From Daedaleopsis sinensis (lineage: Eukaryota > Basidiomycota > Agaricomycetes > Polyporales > Polyporaceae): a DNA stretch of 64,000 nucleotides. The stretch's first letter is position 1. Every line of letters begins with the position of its first letter. The translations under genes were made by a program, and so were the position numbers. Positions 46,613 through 57,782 of this stretch are shown here, piece after piece. The notes below the pieces were generated by a model. The model was given only the letters and a program-made list of their open reading frames with translations, ran no database searches and was not told the DNA's origin. The stretch is taken from positions 930,001-994,000 of the forward strand of contig CM066305.1 in assembly GCA_033807695.1 (NCBI GenBank). The letters are read 5' to 3'.

Positions 46613-46880
46613 TGCGACAAAGATGTGCCAGTGAGAGACTTTCTCTGTCCTCAATCTTGCTCCTGGAAGAAAGAAAGAAAGTAGCAATCGGCAGAACGGT
46701 CGGATCTCCGATTAGCCCTCACCATGTAAGCGCACGGATGTGACTAGCCTGTGACAGAGTGTCACGTGTGTGTCACCCGCGCGGGGGATGCTGAGCCCAG
46801 CTTGGGCTCAGGTTGTGCTCGCTGTTCCTGCCACCGTCTGTTGCCTCGACCGCAAGCCCTCCCTCCCTACACTTGCTCGT
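46613..46880. promoter_or_regulatory. Divergent promoter region, DPH1 / RNPS1-like, with E-box
   Basis: This 268-base shared region contains GTGAC-N5-GTCAC, a perfect 5-base inverted repeat (46751-46765), overlapping a CACGTG palindrome (46763-46768), and then another GTCAC at 46772. Clustered half sites suggest a bHLH or bZIP target. That is inference only. Confidence 0.5.
46763..46768. promoter_or_regulatory. CACGTG E-box in DPH1/RNPS1 promoter
   Basis: The palindrome lies 113 bases upstream of the RNPS1-like ATG and 151 bases upstream of the DPH1 ATG. Confidence 0.4.
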
Positions 46881-47840
46881 ATGTCTGCCCGAGGCCGCTC
46901 TCGATCTCCACGTCCACTCAGAGACGAGGATGTGGACATGGACAACGGGTCCCCTCCCGCCAATCCTCGCGCAAAAGTGGTCATCGTAACGAACCTCACC
47001 CGCAACGTCGCCGAGTCGCACCTGCAAACCATCTTCGGTTTCTACGGAGAGATAGTCAAGGTCGATCTTCCCCTGTACGGCAAATGTGAGTCTATACACC
47101 CATCTCTCGCTACCTCTGTCCAGTCCTTGACGAACGTCCTCACCCTAGCCGGTCAAAACCGAGGCAAAGCCGCGCTCGAATACGTCGATGCCATCGCCGC
47201 ACAAAAGGCCGTCGCCCACATGGACGGCGGGCAGCTCGACGGCGCCGTCGTCAAAGTCGAACTCTCCGACCTCCCCGTGCGCTCTCGTTCCCGCTCCCGA
47301 TCTCGCTCCCCACGACCGCCGCCCCGTGCTTCGCGCTACGGCAGAGGCCCCAAGTCCATCTCTCGTTCGCGCTCACGGTCACGCTCTCCGCCTCCTCCGC
47401 CGCGTGGGGGCCGCCGGGGCTACGATTCGCGCCGCAATGACACCTATCGGCGCCCGCCCCCTCCTCCAATTGGGGGTCGCCGACCGCCGCCGCCACCTCG
47501 CGATACTTACCGGGACCGCCGCCCCTCCCGCTCGCGCACTCGGTCCCGGTCTCCCATCCGCCGTGTGGGCGACCGTCTTGCTCCGAGACGACGCTCGCCG
47601 AGCTACGAGCGCGGGGGCGCCGGCTACCGCGGCCGCTCGAGAAGCTACTCTGTTGCATCCAGCCGGTCGCGTACGCGCTCGGTCTCGCCTCGGTCTCGCA
47701 CACGTTCTCGCTCTCGCTCGTACACCTCGTCTTCTGCCTATTCACGTAGCAGGACCCGCTCACGGTCTCTCAGCCGGGGCAGAAGAAGTTACAGTCGCGA
47801 CGATATCCGCGACAGCAGGTCCAGGTCGCCCAAGGACTGA
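46881..47840 (+). CDS. RNPS1-like SR protein (RRM plus RS domain)
   Basis: The product has 298 aa from exons 46881-47085 and 47149-47840; the joint GGCAAAT to CCGGTCAAAAC keeps the frame exactly. An acidic-basic N-terminus leads to one RRM at about residues 31-108, with RNP2-like VVIVTNL and RNP1-like NRGKAALEY. The rest is an RS domain with long (R/S) and (RSR) runs, PPPP-rich loops and RGG-like turns. This order (RRM then RS tail) fits RNPS1, an exon-junction and splicing factor, better than a two-RRM SR protein. It acts in the nucleus, probably in speckles. It shares a promoter region with DPH1. Confidence 0.85.
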   Translation: MSARGRSRSPRPLRDEDVDMDNGSPPANPRAKVVIVTNLTRNVAESHLQTIFGFYGEIVKVDLPLYGKCESIHPSLATSVQSLTNVLTLAGQNRGKAALEYVDAIAAQKAVAHMDGGQLDGAVVKVELSDLPVRSRSRSRSRSPRPPPRASRYGRGPKSISRSRSRSRSPPPPPRGGRRGYDSRRNDTYRRPPPPPIGGRRPPPPPRDTYRDRRPSRSRTRSRSPIRRVGDRLAPRRRSPSYERGGAGYRGRSRSYSVASSRSRTRSVSPRSRTRSRSRSYTSSSAYSRSRTRSRSLSRGRRSYSRDDIRDSRSRSPKD

Positions 47841-48071
47841 TGTGCTGCCACACGACTTGCTTTTTCCCCATACGCCCTCCATGCTTTGCAAGCCCTGCAA
47901 TTTACATCTCAAAACCGTCCAGTATATCGATGCGCTATGCTAAATGTACATATTATGTAGTGAGATATGGTCAGTCACTCGTAGCAGAATCATCGTCCGC
48001 CAGGAAAGGCCTGCATATATGGTATGGCACTCAGTCGGTGATCTTCGCGAACATTGAACTGTGGAAAATAC

Positions 48072-51000
48072 TCACGTATATTCATAATCATTCCGGATGG
48101 CGTGAGACATCCACTCTTCGTCCGCTTCCTGTTGGGGGAAGCCCGAGCCGCCTGCCAGGCTGAGGACAACGGGCAGGAGGACAAGCCCGTGCAGTGCTCC
48201 AGACACGATGAGCGTGATCCACATGCGGAAGTAGTAAATCTGGCGTTCCTCTTCGTCAGCTAAATGCTCATTCAAGCATTCAGAGGGCTCACCTCTAAGA
48301 ACTTGGAGCGCGTCAGGGCGAGGACACACATCCCAATGAGTTTCGTGAACGTGATGCCGGAGAGTACCTGTGAGAGCAACCAGATGAGTTCCAGCAGCCA
48401 CACCCCGAATCAAGCACGGCTCTAAAACACGCACCGAAGGCCCGACATCAACAAGAGCGATCCACATGCGCTCATCGCGCTCCTTCTGTCCAGCAGGGTG
48501 GTCGACGGGCAGGCCCGAGCCGGCGCTCATGAACGCCCGCGCGACGTGCGCGCAGAACTCGACGGCGATACCGAGCGAGATGACGAGGTTGACGAGGCTG
48601 ATCGCGTTCAGGTCGATGCCCCACACGCCCATGACGCCCATCACGTTCACGACCGTCAGCGCGACTACGCCCGTCACGATCGTGCCCGTGCGCCACGAGC
48701 CGAGCAGGAGCGCGGTCACGAGCAGCACGGCGGCGAGCCCGAGCCCGAGGATCTGCTCAGTGATGGGCACGATGTGCGCGAACTGGTCGAAGAAGACGTA
48801 GTGGAGCGAGTATGGGAAGACGCGCGCGCCAGTTGCAGCCGCGAGGTCGTCCGCGACGCGCCGCGCGGCCGCAAACGAGTTGATGAAGTCCGCCTGGGAT
48901 TTGAGCGGGGTGTGGAAGGTGCGGAAGTGCGAGGCGACGACCTGGGTGCCGTCCTCGGAGAGCGCGAGCGCGTCCCCGAACGACGCCTTGCCTGCGATCG
49001 GGCAGTCTTCGTCCGTGGGGGAGATGAGCCATTGGCGGAGGTATGCCATGAACTCCTCGCCCTCAGGCAGGCCGCGCATCGTGATGTTCCAGGCCGGCTG
49101 GTGGTCCTGGTAGCATGTATGGCAGCGCCGAGGCGACTCGCCTGAGCGGCAGAATGTCGAGGGGTCGTTATTCCTGACGCGACAACACTTGTCCTTGTTC
49201 GGGTCGAGCCAGTTGAAGAAATCGTCGATCCAGGGTGCGGGAGGTTGTGAAATATACGAGACATCTGTGCGCCCACGTTCAAGCTCGAGCGCGCTTGTGA
49301 TTGAGAGTGGTTCGCAGGTAGTGAAACGGCCACAGAGCTTCTGTTGGCCAGGGCGTTGTGTGACATCAACATCATAGACCACGAAGTATACGGGCGGGCC
49401 AATGTCCAGATACGCGTCCACACTGTCGAAGTATGGGATCAAATACGACTCCGACGGGAACGCCAGGCGTTGGTCTACAATGATGACGTTAGAGTATGTT
49501 GAACGATAAGATGTAGGAGCTCACCAAAGCCCAGTTTGATGTGCTGAATCGAGATGACCGACGCAACCAGCATACCGCCAAAGGTAAGAAGCACGATACC
49601 CTTGACGAGCGGCTTGAGTAACAGTGGTGCGTAGTACTTCCTGATGACACGCGCAAGATAGCTCAGGCCACTCCCTGTTGGTGGCGCCTCAAGCAGAGCA
49701 ATACGAGGCGGTATCCGGATACAAGGGAAGCAGTCCACCCGACTCGCCTATGTGAGATCGTGAGCAAAGTGTTGGCTGTGTCTTTGATGCTACATGAGCG
49801 ACCCACCTCAAGGCGCCTCAAGTCCACCACCAACGCGCTCACAAACACCGTCATCTGGAGCAACGCGTTCAAGAACACGCTTCCTGCCGCATACAGAGCG
49901 AAGTTGCGCACGGCCGGCATTGGAACGAGCGCGCCGAGCGCGAAAGCCGTCGTTTCTGTGACCGTGCTCAGCAAGATAGATGGCCCCATCTTCGCGAGCG
50001 TCCGTGCGACGCGCTCTTCCGCGGAGAGATACTGTGGGGTTGACCCTGCGTCTTGGCTCTGCTCGCGCTCGTGGTCGAACTGCGAGTCGAACCCGGATCG
50101 TGGGCGCTGTGTCGGGCTCATCGGCGTGTCCGAGTATGCACCCCAGGTTGCGATGGACGGGCTCGCGTTTGGCCCATGCAATAGGTTCTGCCGGTCGAGC
50201 TCGTGGACAAGGATGAAGACATTGTCGACACCAACGGCGAGGACGAGGAAGGGGATGACCTCAGCGATGATGAGCGTGCACTTAACACTGGCAAACGAAA
50301 ACAACCCGACCGAGGACGAAACGGATAGAATGACGAGCGCGATGCCGAAGAGGCCGAGAGTGAATTTCGACCCGACAAAAAGCCCTCGAGGAAGCCGTGG
50401 AAAAATGGTAGGGGCGAGGCGGGAATCGAGTGAGAGCGTGGAGGACGCGGACGGTTGCGCGAAGAATTTGGGGAAGTTCCTAGCCCATTGCGAGAGGCAT
50501 GCCCACAGACCCTCTTCATCGCGCATTCCAGAACCGTTCCCCAGGGTGAGCGCGACGTAGAAGAACATCGCCACGTACGACAGCACGACGATCTTGATGT
50601 CCGTGTTTGTACTCTTGTTGATCTCTTCTTCAAGGGAAATGCCCGTCGACCAGGCAATCTCTAGACCGGCCTCTTGCGGGGCCCTACCATCGAGATCTTC
50701 GAGGTACTCGCGCAGAGCGTACTCCCATTCCATCGCCTTCGCTTCCTCTGCAGCATCCAGAGAGTTCGGAACCACGTAAGTGATCACCAATGCCTTCGCA
50801 CCCAAGTATTCCTTCCCGCCCTCGTCATCCTCAGGTACGGAACCGAGAACCATTTGCGGGGCAAGAGGTTGCTGGAAGTCTGGTAAACAGTTGACCGGTT
50901 GCTCCGCACACCTGAGCAGATGGGAAGCCCATGTCTCAGGATCGTACGAGTACAAGTCGTTTCCGAACCACGCCATCACGGACTGCACAACGCAGGCACC

Positions 51001-52644
51001 ATCTGGACCAGCGGGCTTGAGACATACGTCTTGCAATGTGTACCCATTGGGCGAAGATGTCAACTTCCGGATGTCGTCTTCTACATCCGCCCAGTACTGA
51101 AGGTGATCCCACGACAGGACTGGTTCCTTGTCACTGGGAGACGAGCCGTTGGCGGAAGTGACGAATATCTGCTCGATGCGGTAGAATGGACCGAAGTGTT
51201 CGTCGAAGTACTCCTTCTGTAGCTTTGCCTCGGAATCTGGCGCAACCCATAGACGTACAGGGTCCGTCTCCACTTCAAACGACCTCCATCCTAGGTTAAG
51301 CAGGCCCACGATGGTGAATACGAGGGCGAAATTGAGCCATGGGTAGGTGGCCGCGAAGAGGCCCAGTTTGTAGAACGCGCGTCGAAGGATGTTGTTCAGT
51401 CTGTAATGGCGTGGCTGGACAGTCTCGATGGGATCGAGGAGTGAAGCTCCGCGTCCCAGACGGCGTGACTCTGACTGCGTCCCAGTCGAGCCCTCGCCGT
51501 CTGTGTACGGTGCCAAAGAAGACGCCCCCACGAGGCCCCGTGAATGCGAGCGCGGAGAGACCAAGTGCTGCGAGTCCGAGTCGCCCGACAGTGCGACGCG
51601 TTCGTAGGACTTCTCACGTCGTCTGCGAAGTGTCACTTGTAGTCCGTATCCTAGGACAAAGGAGATGACTGCGAGACCATACGCGGCGAGGAGGATGAAT
51701 GAGAGACAGGAGAAGGGTCCAACATGGCAGGTTGATCCGGCATTGGGCGGGGATACGTCTGGCAGTGCTGGACACACCTTCTCGCAGTCTATGCACGTGC
51801 ACTTGCTGCCCAAGTCGCTGTCATAGCAATTCCGGGCAGTAACGTTGAGGGCGGAGTACTCTGGAGGTGGAGATGGGGGGAAGCTAATGGTGAAAGGACT
51901 GCCCATGTCCTTCTCTTCGCCCATAAACGTGAGGAAGTCGTGGAAGTTCTTCGCGCCACCGCCCAAAAGATCCATGGCGTACCCGTTCGTTGCACCCATC
52001 TTTATCTCCTTGCAGCTATTGAAGAACCCCTCCCCAAACTCCTCCGCGACGTAGAAGTCGACCGTCTTCACCGCGGTCTCATCCGTCGAAGACGTCTGTG
52101 TAGAGGTGATATTGATGAACTCGGCCTGGTGCGGTGAGCAGGTGAAGGAGCACCAGAATTTGCGGAAGTTGTTGCGACATGCGGGGCATGAGGATATGAG
52201 GTTCTCCGCAATCCCAAGGTTGTCTCTCAGTGTTTCGAGCTGTCCCGTCGTACAGCAAGTCGGTCCGTGAGCGAACTCGTCTCCGCAGAGGTTCGTAAGC
52301 AGCTCGCGGTCGACGTCATCCTATGTCTTGTGAGACACGAGTAGAGTGTACGAAATGTTCACGCTTACCTCAGAAGGTGGTCCGTCATAGGGACATGGCA
52401 ATGGCTTGCCGAACATTATCTTGGGCCCACAGGACCCGCGCATAGCGCAACGGCCCTCATTCCGCATGCTGGAATCCGGGTGGATGGCCACGGCGGCGAC
52501 GTTGACGACAGAAATGATTAACCCGCAGTAGAGTGTGTGTATGCCAGAGGGAGTTCGCGGGACAGTGAGACTGATTACTGGCAAAGCAACCTTCGAGTTC
52601 AACCTAGGGGGAGGACAGTGACACTGAGCGATGACACGCTCCAT
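48072..52644 (-). CDS. NPC1/Ncr1-type intracellular sterol transporter
   Basis: The product moves sterols out of the vacuole or lysosome. The N-terminal cysteine-rich domain shows GRCAMRGSCGPK, TCCTTGQLETLRDNLGIAE, CPACRNNFRKFWCSFTCSPH and GATNGYAMDLLGGGAKNFHD. The first luminal loop ends before a membrane segment (FSCLSFILLAAYGLAVISF). The sterol-sensing domain is clear: CTLIIAEVIPFLVLAVGVDN, then MGPSILLSTVTETTAFALGA. A second RND-type segment includes NVMGVMGVWGIDLNAISLVN and GIAVEFCAHVARAF, and the C-terminal helices end GLVLLPVVLSLAGG. The stop is at 48072. The start at 52644 gives a signal-like hydrophobic stretch (TLYCGLIISVVNVAAVAI) but is the least certain limit. About ten introns. 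It is complete and normal in size for the family. Confidence 0.92.
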
Positions 52645-53669
52645 AAGCGCTTGAGGGCGTCATGTTCCTCACGTGCCCCTCCTTCACGGTCACGCACCAA
52701 AGGGAGTTCGGCGGCTGTACGTGGTAGCCTGGAGTTTGCAAGTTGCCGTTCACCGTCGCGACTGCAGATTGAACCTCCTCTCGAACTCGACTCGTCTACT
52801 AGTGGTGCTGAGAGATGGTTGGTACTGCAAAAACGTGTCACTAGACTACCAGCTGAACATTTACAGGCTACGAACGTGCCTTCAACGTCGGAGCAACCCC
52901 AGGCCTTCAACTAGTACGCCTCTTGCAGGCTCGCATCGCTCGAGATGTTCACATCGTCTGCTTCTCAGCGTTGACGATGAAACTATAGCCAAACTACGCA
53001 ACGTCGGAGTGCGGGTCCGCAAAAGTACGTCCTGATCCGTCCTACAGTCCTCCCAACCCCGAGCCTCCTATCCTCGACGCGTCTGACGCGTCTCTCCCCC
53101 TCTTCTCCTCCCCAGGCGTGACTGAGGGCTTCCAGCGGACCGTCTCCATGCCCGCCGACCCGCTCTCCGCGTCGAAGCGGCTCCCGTTCACGCAGACGCC
53201 CTCGTTCATCTCCGCCAATGACGCTATGCGCGGGATCTTCGCCCAGCGCGCCGCGAAGAACGCAAGCCAGAAGGGGTCCTCCTCCGTGCCCTCCTCGCCC
53301 CAGCAGCACCCGAAGCGTGCCGGCCCAGAGGAGGATGAGAGCGACGGCGACATCGAGGACCTCGACCTGACCCTCACCCTCGACGACGACCCGGACGGGG
53401 CCACCGCGTCCGCCGTCCGTGCGAAGCGCGAGGCAGCGGCGAAGCTGAAGGAGGAGAAGGCGAAGCGCGAGATCCGCCCGCTGAAGAGGAGCGCGAGCCA
53501 GGGCGTGGGCCCGGCCTCACAGTCTCTGCCTGCGAGCATGTTCCGATTCTCACATGAGGCCCCCAACATGAAGCCTACCCCCACGGTCGCGAACATCGCC
53601 GAAGAAGACGACTGGAGCGAGAGTTTCGGCGGGGGTAGCAGTGTCCCGACTGCTGAACTCCAGCTCTGA
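52537..53669 (+). CDS. Candidate Spd1/Dif1-like ribonucleotide reductase regulator (start uncertain)
   Basis: Three exons can be joined: up to 52817, 52867-53024 and 53116-53669. The introns are 49 and 91 bases and the frame closes. The core is LRNVGVRVRKSVTEGFQR followed by FTQTPSFISANDAMRGIF. I relate the first motif, from memory and without a search, to fungal RNR-inhibitor/Dif1-type proteins. The rest is Ser/Ala/Arg-rich and disordered; it includes an acidic stretch (EDESDGDIEDLDLTLTL) and ends EEDDWSESFGGG, which looks like a short acidic-aromatic binding motif. The only in-frame ATG in this model, at 52537, overlaps the opposing NPC1 start by 108 bases, so a further upstream exon or another start is likely. 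The function is tentative. Confidence 0.5.
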
Positions 53670-53921
53670 GGCGTTGACATGGAAGTTTTGGTGAGAGTAA
53701 AGTGCAATATGGGAGACGTTGCGTTGTGCTTACCCTGACGCAGATTGTTGTCGTGTACGATAGCTCCCTTCGCCTCGTGAGTGCAATCGGCCCTAGCGGA
53801 TTAAGACGTCTGTATCGTAGTTGTGACCGAACATGTTGTACTTGAAATCTATCCATCCTCTACAACTTTCGCCAGGTCTACGCCTAAACCGATGCCACTA
53901 TACATCCCGCATCCGCTACCG

Positions 53922-56024
53922 TCACGGCCAGTAGTCGTTCTCGTTCTTTACGTGTTCCTTCTTTCTCCGTTTCGCGTCCTGCACGCCGTGCGTGACGCGC
54001 ATGTGCCTCTTGAGCAGATCTTGCCTGACGAAGCACCTCTCCTGGAACGGCGCGCACAACTGGCACGAGAACGGCTTCTTGCCTTCGTGGCTGGATTCGT
54101 GCCGCTTGCACTCGTTCTTGCGCAGGAATCGCATGCCACTGCAAGGGACCAGGCTCAACCGTCAGGTTCAAGTGTACAGCTGTCAGCTCAAATCGACGTA
54201 CCAACTCCTGCACGCCCACGGCCTGTGCTCGACGTGCGAGCCCACATGCACGAGGATATGGTCCCGCCGCCTGTTCCGCTGCTCGCACCCAGTGACATAG
54301 CACCGGTACTCCTCCATGAGCTCGCCCCGCGCCGTCAGCCGACCCGCGAAGCACTGCAAGAAGGACTTGTCCAGCTCCGCGCCGCCATTCCGCTGGCGGT
54401 TCTCGGCCGCTCGCCGCCTGATATCTTCCAGGGAGACGCCGAGGTGTGCGTTCAGTACGGGCTCCAGGGGCTCTGCGACCGGCGCAGGGTGGGAATGCAC
54501 TGGAGCAGCCGGGAAGGCAGCAGGAAAAGTGTACGCGTCCACAGGTGGATTATACTCCATCACGTACGACGGACCGACGTGATATGGTTGAGGTACGTAT
54601 ATATCTGCCAGGGGCATCCTCTCGTTCAACCGGACGTCCGGACCAGGAACTTCGGGACATCCACCAGCGACTGAGATTTGACTAGGCAGGATACCCAGAT
54701 CGTTTCCGGAGAAACCATACGCAATCTGAGGATATATCGGCTGAGGTGCGACTACCTTGTAAAATGGTGGGCCAGCGATTGGGGACACATTCTCTTGGTC
54801 AGAACGCTCGGGGTATGGAACTGGTGGAGCTTCAAGTTGTGGAGCTTGTGAAGTTTCAGACGACCTGAGGACTGATACAATAGCTGAGATGGTTTCGTCC
54901 GAGAAGTCTTGGCCGACGAGCGACTCTTCCGGACATTCCTGTTTAAAGTCCGGCATTTGTGGAGAAGCGGAGGCAGACCAAACCATCTGGTCTGGTCCAG
55001 GTGAGCCGAAGGACCCAGAGCTAGGCGAGGGCATTCTAAGACTGTCAGACATGACATCCGCTGGATTGACGCAGAGAGGAGGCGACTGAGCCCTTATCGC
55101 AAGGTGTCGCATGTTGACGTCCGCATACAGGCCTATAAGGGGTGCGGCAGACGGAGCAACATCGTCCAGAGTGTAGACCAGAGGAGGACTGAGCGATAGT
55201 CGGAACAAGTCATTGTAGTAAAACTTGCCAGAGGACAGAGCCAGAGGGAGGTTGTCTTCAGAACCACTGAACGACAAGGATGATATGGCGGAAGGCAGAC
55301 TCCAGATTCGACTAGTCGCCGCCGCCGAAGGGTCTTTGGCATCCTGCACTGTAGGTCTGTGTGCATCGTGTTCTGTACAGAAGAGTTCGGGACTGTGACG
55401 AACTAAGACAGGGACAGGGGGTAGGAAAGCCAGGTCAAAGAGGTTGCCACTGTCTGAGGTCACAACATGGCTGGCATCGTTTGGCAACGCGTATGACGAA
55501 TCCCGATCGTCCAGAAACAGCATCGTAGGAGGGAGACTGTCGACGGACATTGCGTCGCCAGATACCACAGTAGAGTTGGAGCGGCTTGGAACCGCACCCG
55601 TCGTAGACTCCAGCGCTGTGATCGCACCACAGACGTTGATGAACGCGGAGGCTTGTGGGAGCATGCCGGGCCTTCTAGCAATCTCTGAGGAACCTTCAAC
55701 AACGTGCGCGATGTACGACTGTTGGGGCCTTGAAAAGATCGTGGATGAATTTGATTGCAGGTCAGACGAGGGGTACGCTGCCCTGGCTAGTTGGAGAGGG
55801 GCGCTGAACTCCACGACGGGGACGATGGTGGGCACGCCGGAGACATCACGAGAGACAAGAGCGTAGTGTTGTTTTGGGATTGGAACAAGTCCTGGCGACC
55901 CTGTCGCGGGGAGGTAGTGTGGAAGCAATGAATGGACGTGGGACAAGTTGTCACCGCTAGATCTAGAGGGAATGTTGTTAGTGTCGGGAAGAGAGACAAA
56001 GCGATGTTCGGGTATGGTGTTCAT
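53922..56024 (-). CDS. C2H2 zinc-finger transcription factor, three fingers
   Basis: A long disordered N-terminus of over 500 residues, rich in S, P and V, probably holds activation regions. Three fingers lie at the C-terminus: C-x4-C-x12-H-x3-H in CYVTGC...HVGSH, then C-x2-C-x12-H-x3-H in CRSCGMRF...HESSH, then C-x2-C-x16-H-x4-H in CQLCAPFQERCF...HMRVTH. A basic tail follows (AKRRKKEHVKNEN). The second finger is split by an intron of 76 bases whose donor GTACGT near 54206 must be used: splicing TG to TGGC rebuilds its second Cys, whereas readthrough stops at once. Stop at 53922. It diverges from the Cyc2-like gene. The target genes are unknown. Confidence 0.83.
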
Positions 56025-56216
56025 GATGTGTTAGTGGGTGTGAAAGACAGTGTGGTCTGCGCAGCAGACGGAGACGGGGTAGGTGGGTGGTGGTGGTACG
56101 GAATCAAGTTCAACTTTCGCCTCCGAAGTACGCTCTGTGGGTGGGCGTCTACCGGGGACTCGATGACGTAGAAGACATCTCCTGCCTCATTGGGAACTCA
56201 ACGCCCACGTCATACA
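56025..56216. promoter_or_regulatory. Divergent promoter region, zinc-finger factor / Cyc2-like
   Basis: Only 192 bases separate the start codons. No clear factor site is seen. Confidence 0.4.
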
Positions 56217-57404
56217 ATGATCCGCTTCACCTCTGGTCGTTCCAGTGCTCTCGCTAGGCACAGTCCTATCAGGTCCATCTCTACCGCGCAGACCTCTACG
56301 TCCAGAGCTCGCTCTGCGGCTGTTCTTGTCGGCCTTGGCAGCGGTGCTGTCGTAGCATCGTACTTCCTCTGGCCGGATCCCTCACGAGCGGCCCCCACAA
56401 AGAAGAATGCTCTCCTATCTCCCACCCACTTCACGCCCGTCACGTTAACGTCCAGCGAGCCATGTATCGACCCCAACACACGCCTCATGACACTCACTGT
56501 ACCGCGTCACGTTATACCACCCCTCCAACAGGCCGAATTCCAACCGATCTGGTCTGTATACATCAAAGATGACGATATACAGGTCGAACGTCCTTTCACT
56601 CCGCTCGAGGGTATGAATAGTGAAGGGCAGATGAAGTTCTGGGTCAAGAGATATGAAAGGGGCGAAGTCGGACGCTGGCTGCATTCCAAAAACATCGGAG
56701 ATCGCATAGAGATACGGGGACCACTCAAGACGTGGCCGTTTCGAGAAGGAGAATGGGACGAGGTAGTGATGGTGCGTAGCACTGTATTGACCCGTCTTGC
56801 CAATACCTGATTCCGTATAGATCTCAGGAGGTACTGGCATCACCCCATTCTGTCAACTGCTCTACAAGGAGCTCCTAAGCCAACCGTCCCCGAATGCGAA
56901 GACACGGTATACGTTACTGCACTCGTCGCGTCGGCCGACAGAGCTTCCCCCGACCGAGATGCTACAGCCGCTTATAGCGTACTCCCAGGCGCACCCCGAC
57001 AGGCTCAAACTCTCCCTCTTCGTGGACACGCCGGATGGACCCAGCCACCCGGCCGTACCTCCCTCTTTCCTCACTGTGGGTCGGATTAGCAAGGAAGCAA
57101 TCGTCCGTGTGACTAGCCCCGAGAATCGAAGCTGGTGGCGGAGTCTTTTTGGCGCGTCGGGGCAGACGCGGTCTCAGGGAGGTGGGGACGGCAAGAAGGT
57201 TATGTTCCTCGTGTGTGGTCCGGACCCGTACGTCACGCACACGCTCAGGAAACAGACACGTAGGCTAATGACACGACTTTGCTTCCCCATAATAGCATGG
57301 TCGCTGCCATCGCCGGTCCATTTGGTCGGAATTTCTCACAGGGGGAAGTCGGTGGGGCACTCGGGGAGTTGGGGTATGGCGGCGGGTCGGTCTGGAAGCT
57401 ATAG
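56217..57404 (+). CDS. Mitochondrial Cyc2-like FAD/NAD oxidoreductase
   Basis: The product has 356 aa from exons 56217-56771, 56821-57227 and 57296-57404, an exact multiple of three. The N-terminus is rich in R and S without acidic residues, a typical mitochondrial presequence, and is followed by a membrane segment (AVLVGLGSGAVVASYFL). The ferredoxin-reductase fold has the FAD-binding VERPFTPLEGM (R-P-F-T-P instead of the R-x-Y-S type), a GDRIEIRGPLKTWPF lid, the NAD-binding ISGGTGITPFCQLL, and the terminal CGPDPMVAAIAG. This fits fungal Cyc2, an intermembrane-space flavoprotein that helps attach haem to cytochrome c. A b5-reductase-like role is the alternative. Confidence 0.83.
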
Positions 57405-57782
57405 ACCCAGCGATTCACGGCCATGGCGGCCCAGATCGTTAGCCCGTTGTTGCAGGCGTGTTCAGGATCACCCCGCTACGAATGCGCAGTTTGTCAACTG
57501 TTAGCGTTGGTTTGGACGGTGTATTCGAAATGGGCAGAAATGAGGAGATTCTGAGTGGACGGAGAGCCGGTCCGGGAGAGAAATGACTCCATGCTGTGAC
57601 CCGATGAGATCAAAATGAGGTTGAGTGTGGAAGCGGGCGTCTAGGTGATTTACTTTACTAAGACTCCTTCTCCTCCAAAGAGCCTCTTCTAAGCAGCCTC
57701 GGTCAGCCGTTCAAATAGCTTACCTCCTAATCATCCTCTTCATCCGACCCCCACCCCCACCATCCACACCCGTTTTACAACG
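57405..57782. other. Intergenic region upstream of DRE2
   Basis: The 378 bases contain a pyrimidine-rich stretch just upstream of the DRE2 start (about 57725-57775), typical of basidiomycete leaders. No gene is supported. Confidence 0.5.
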
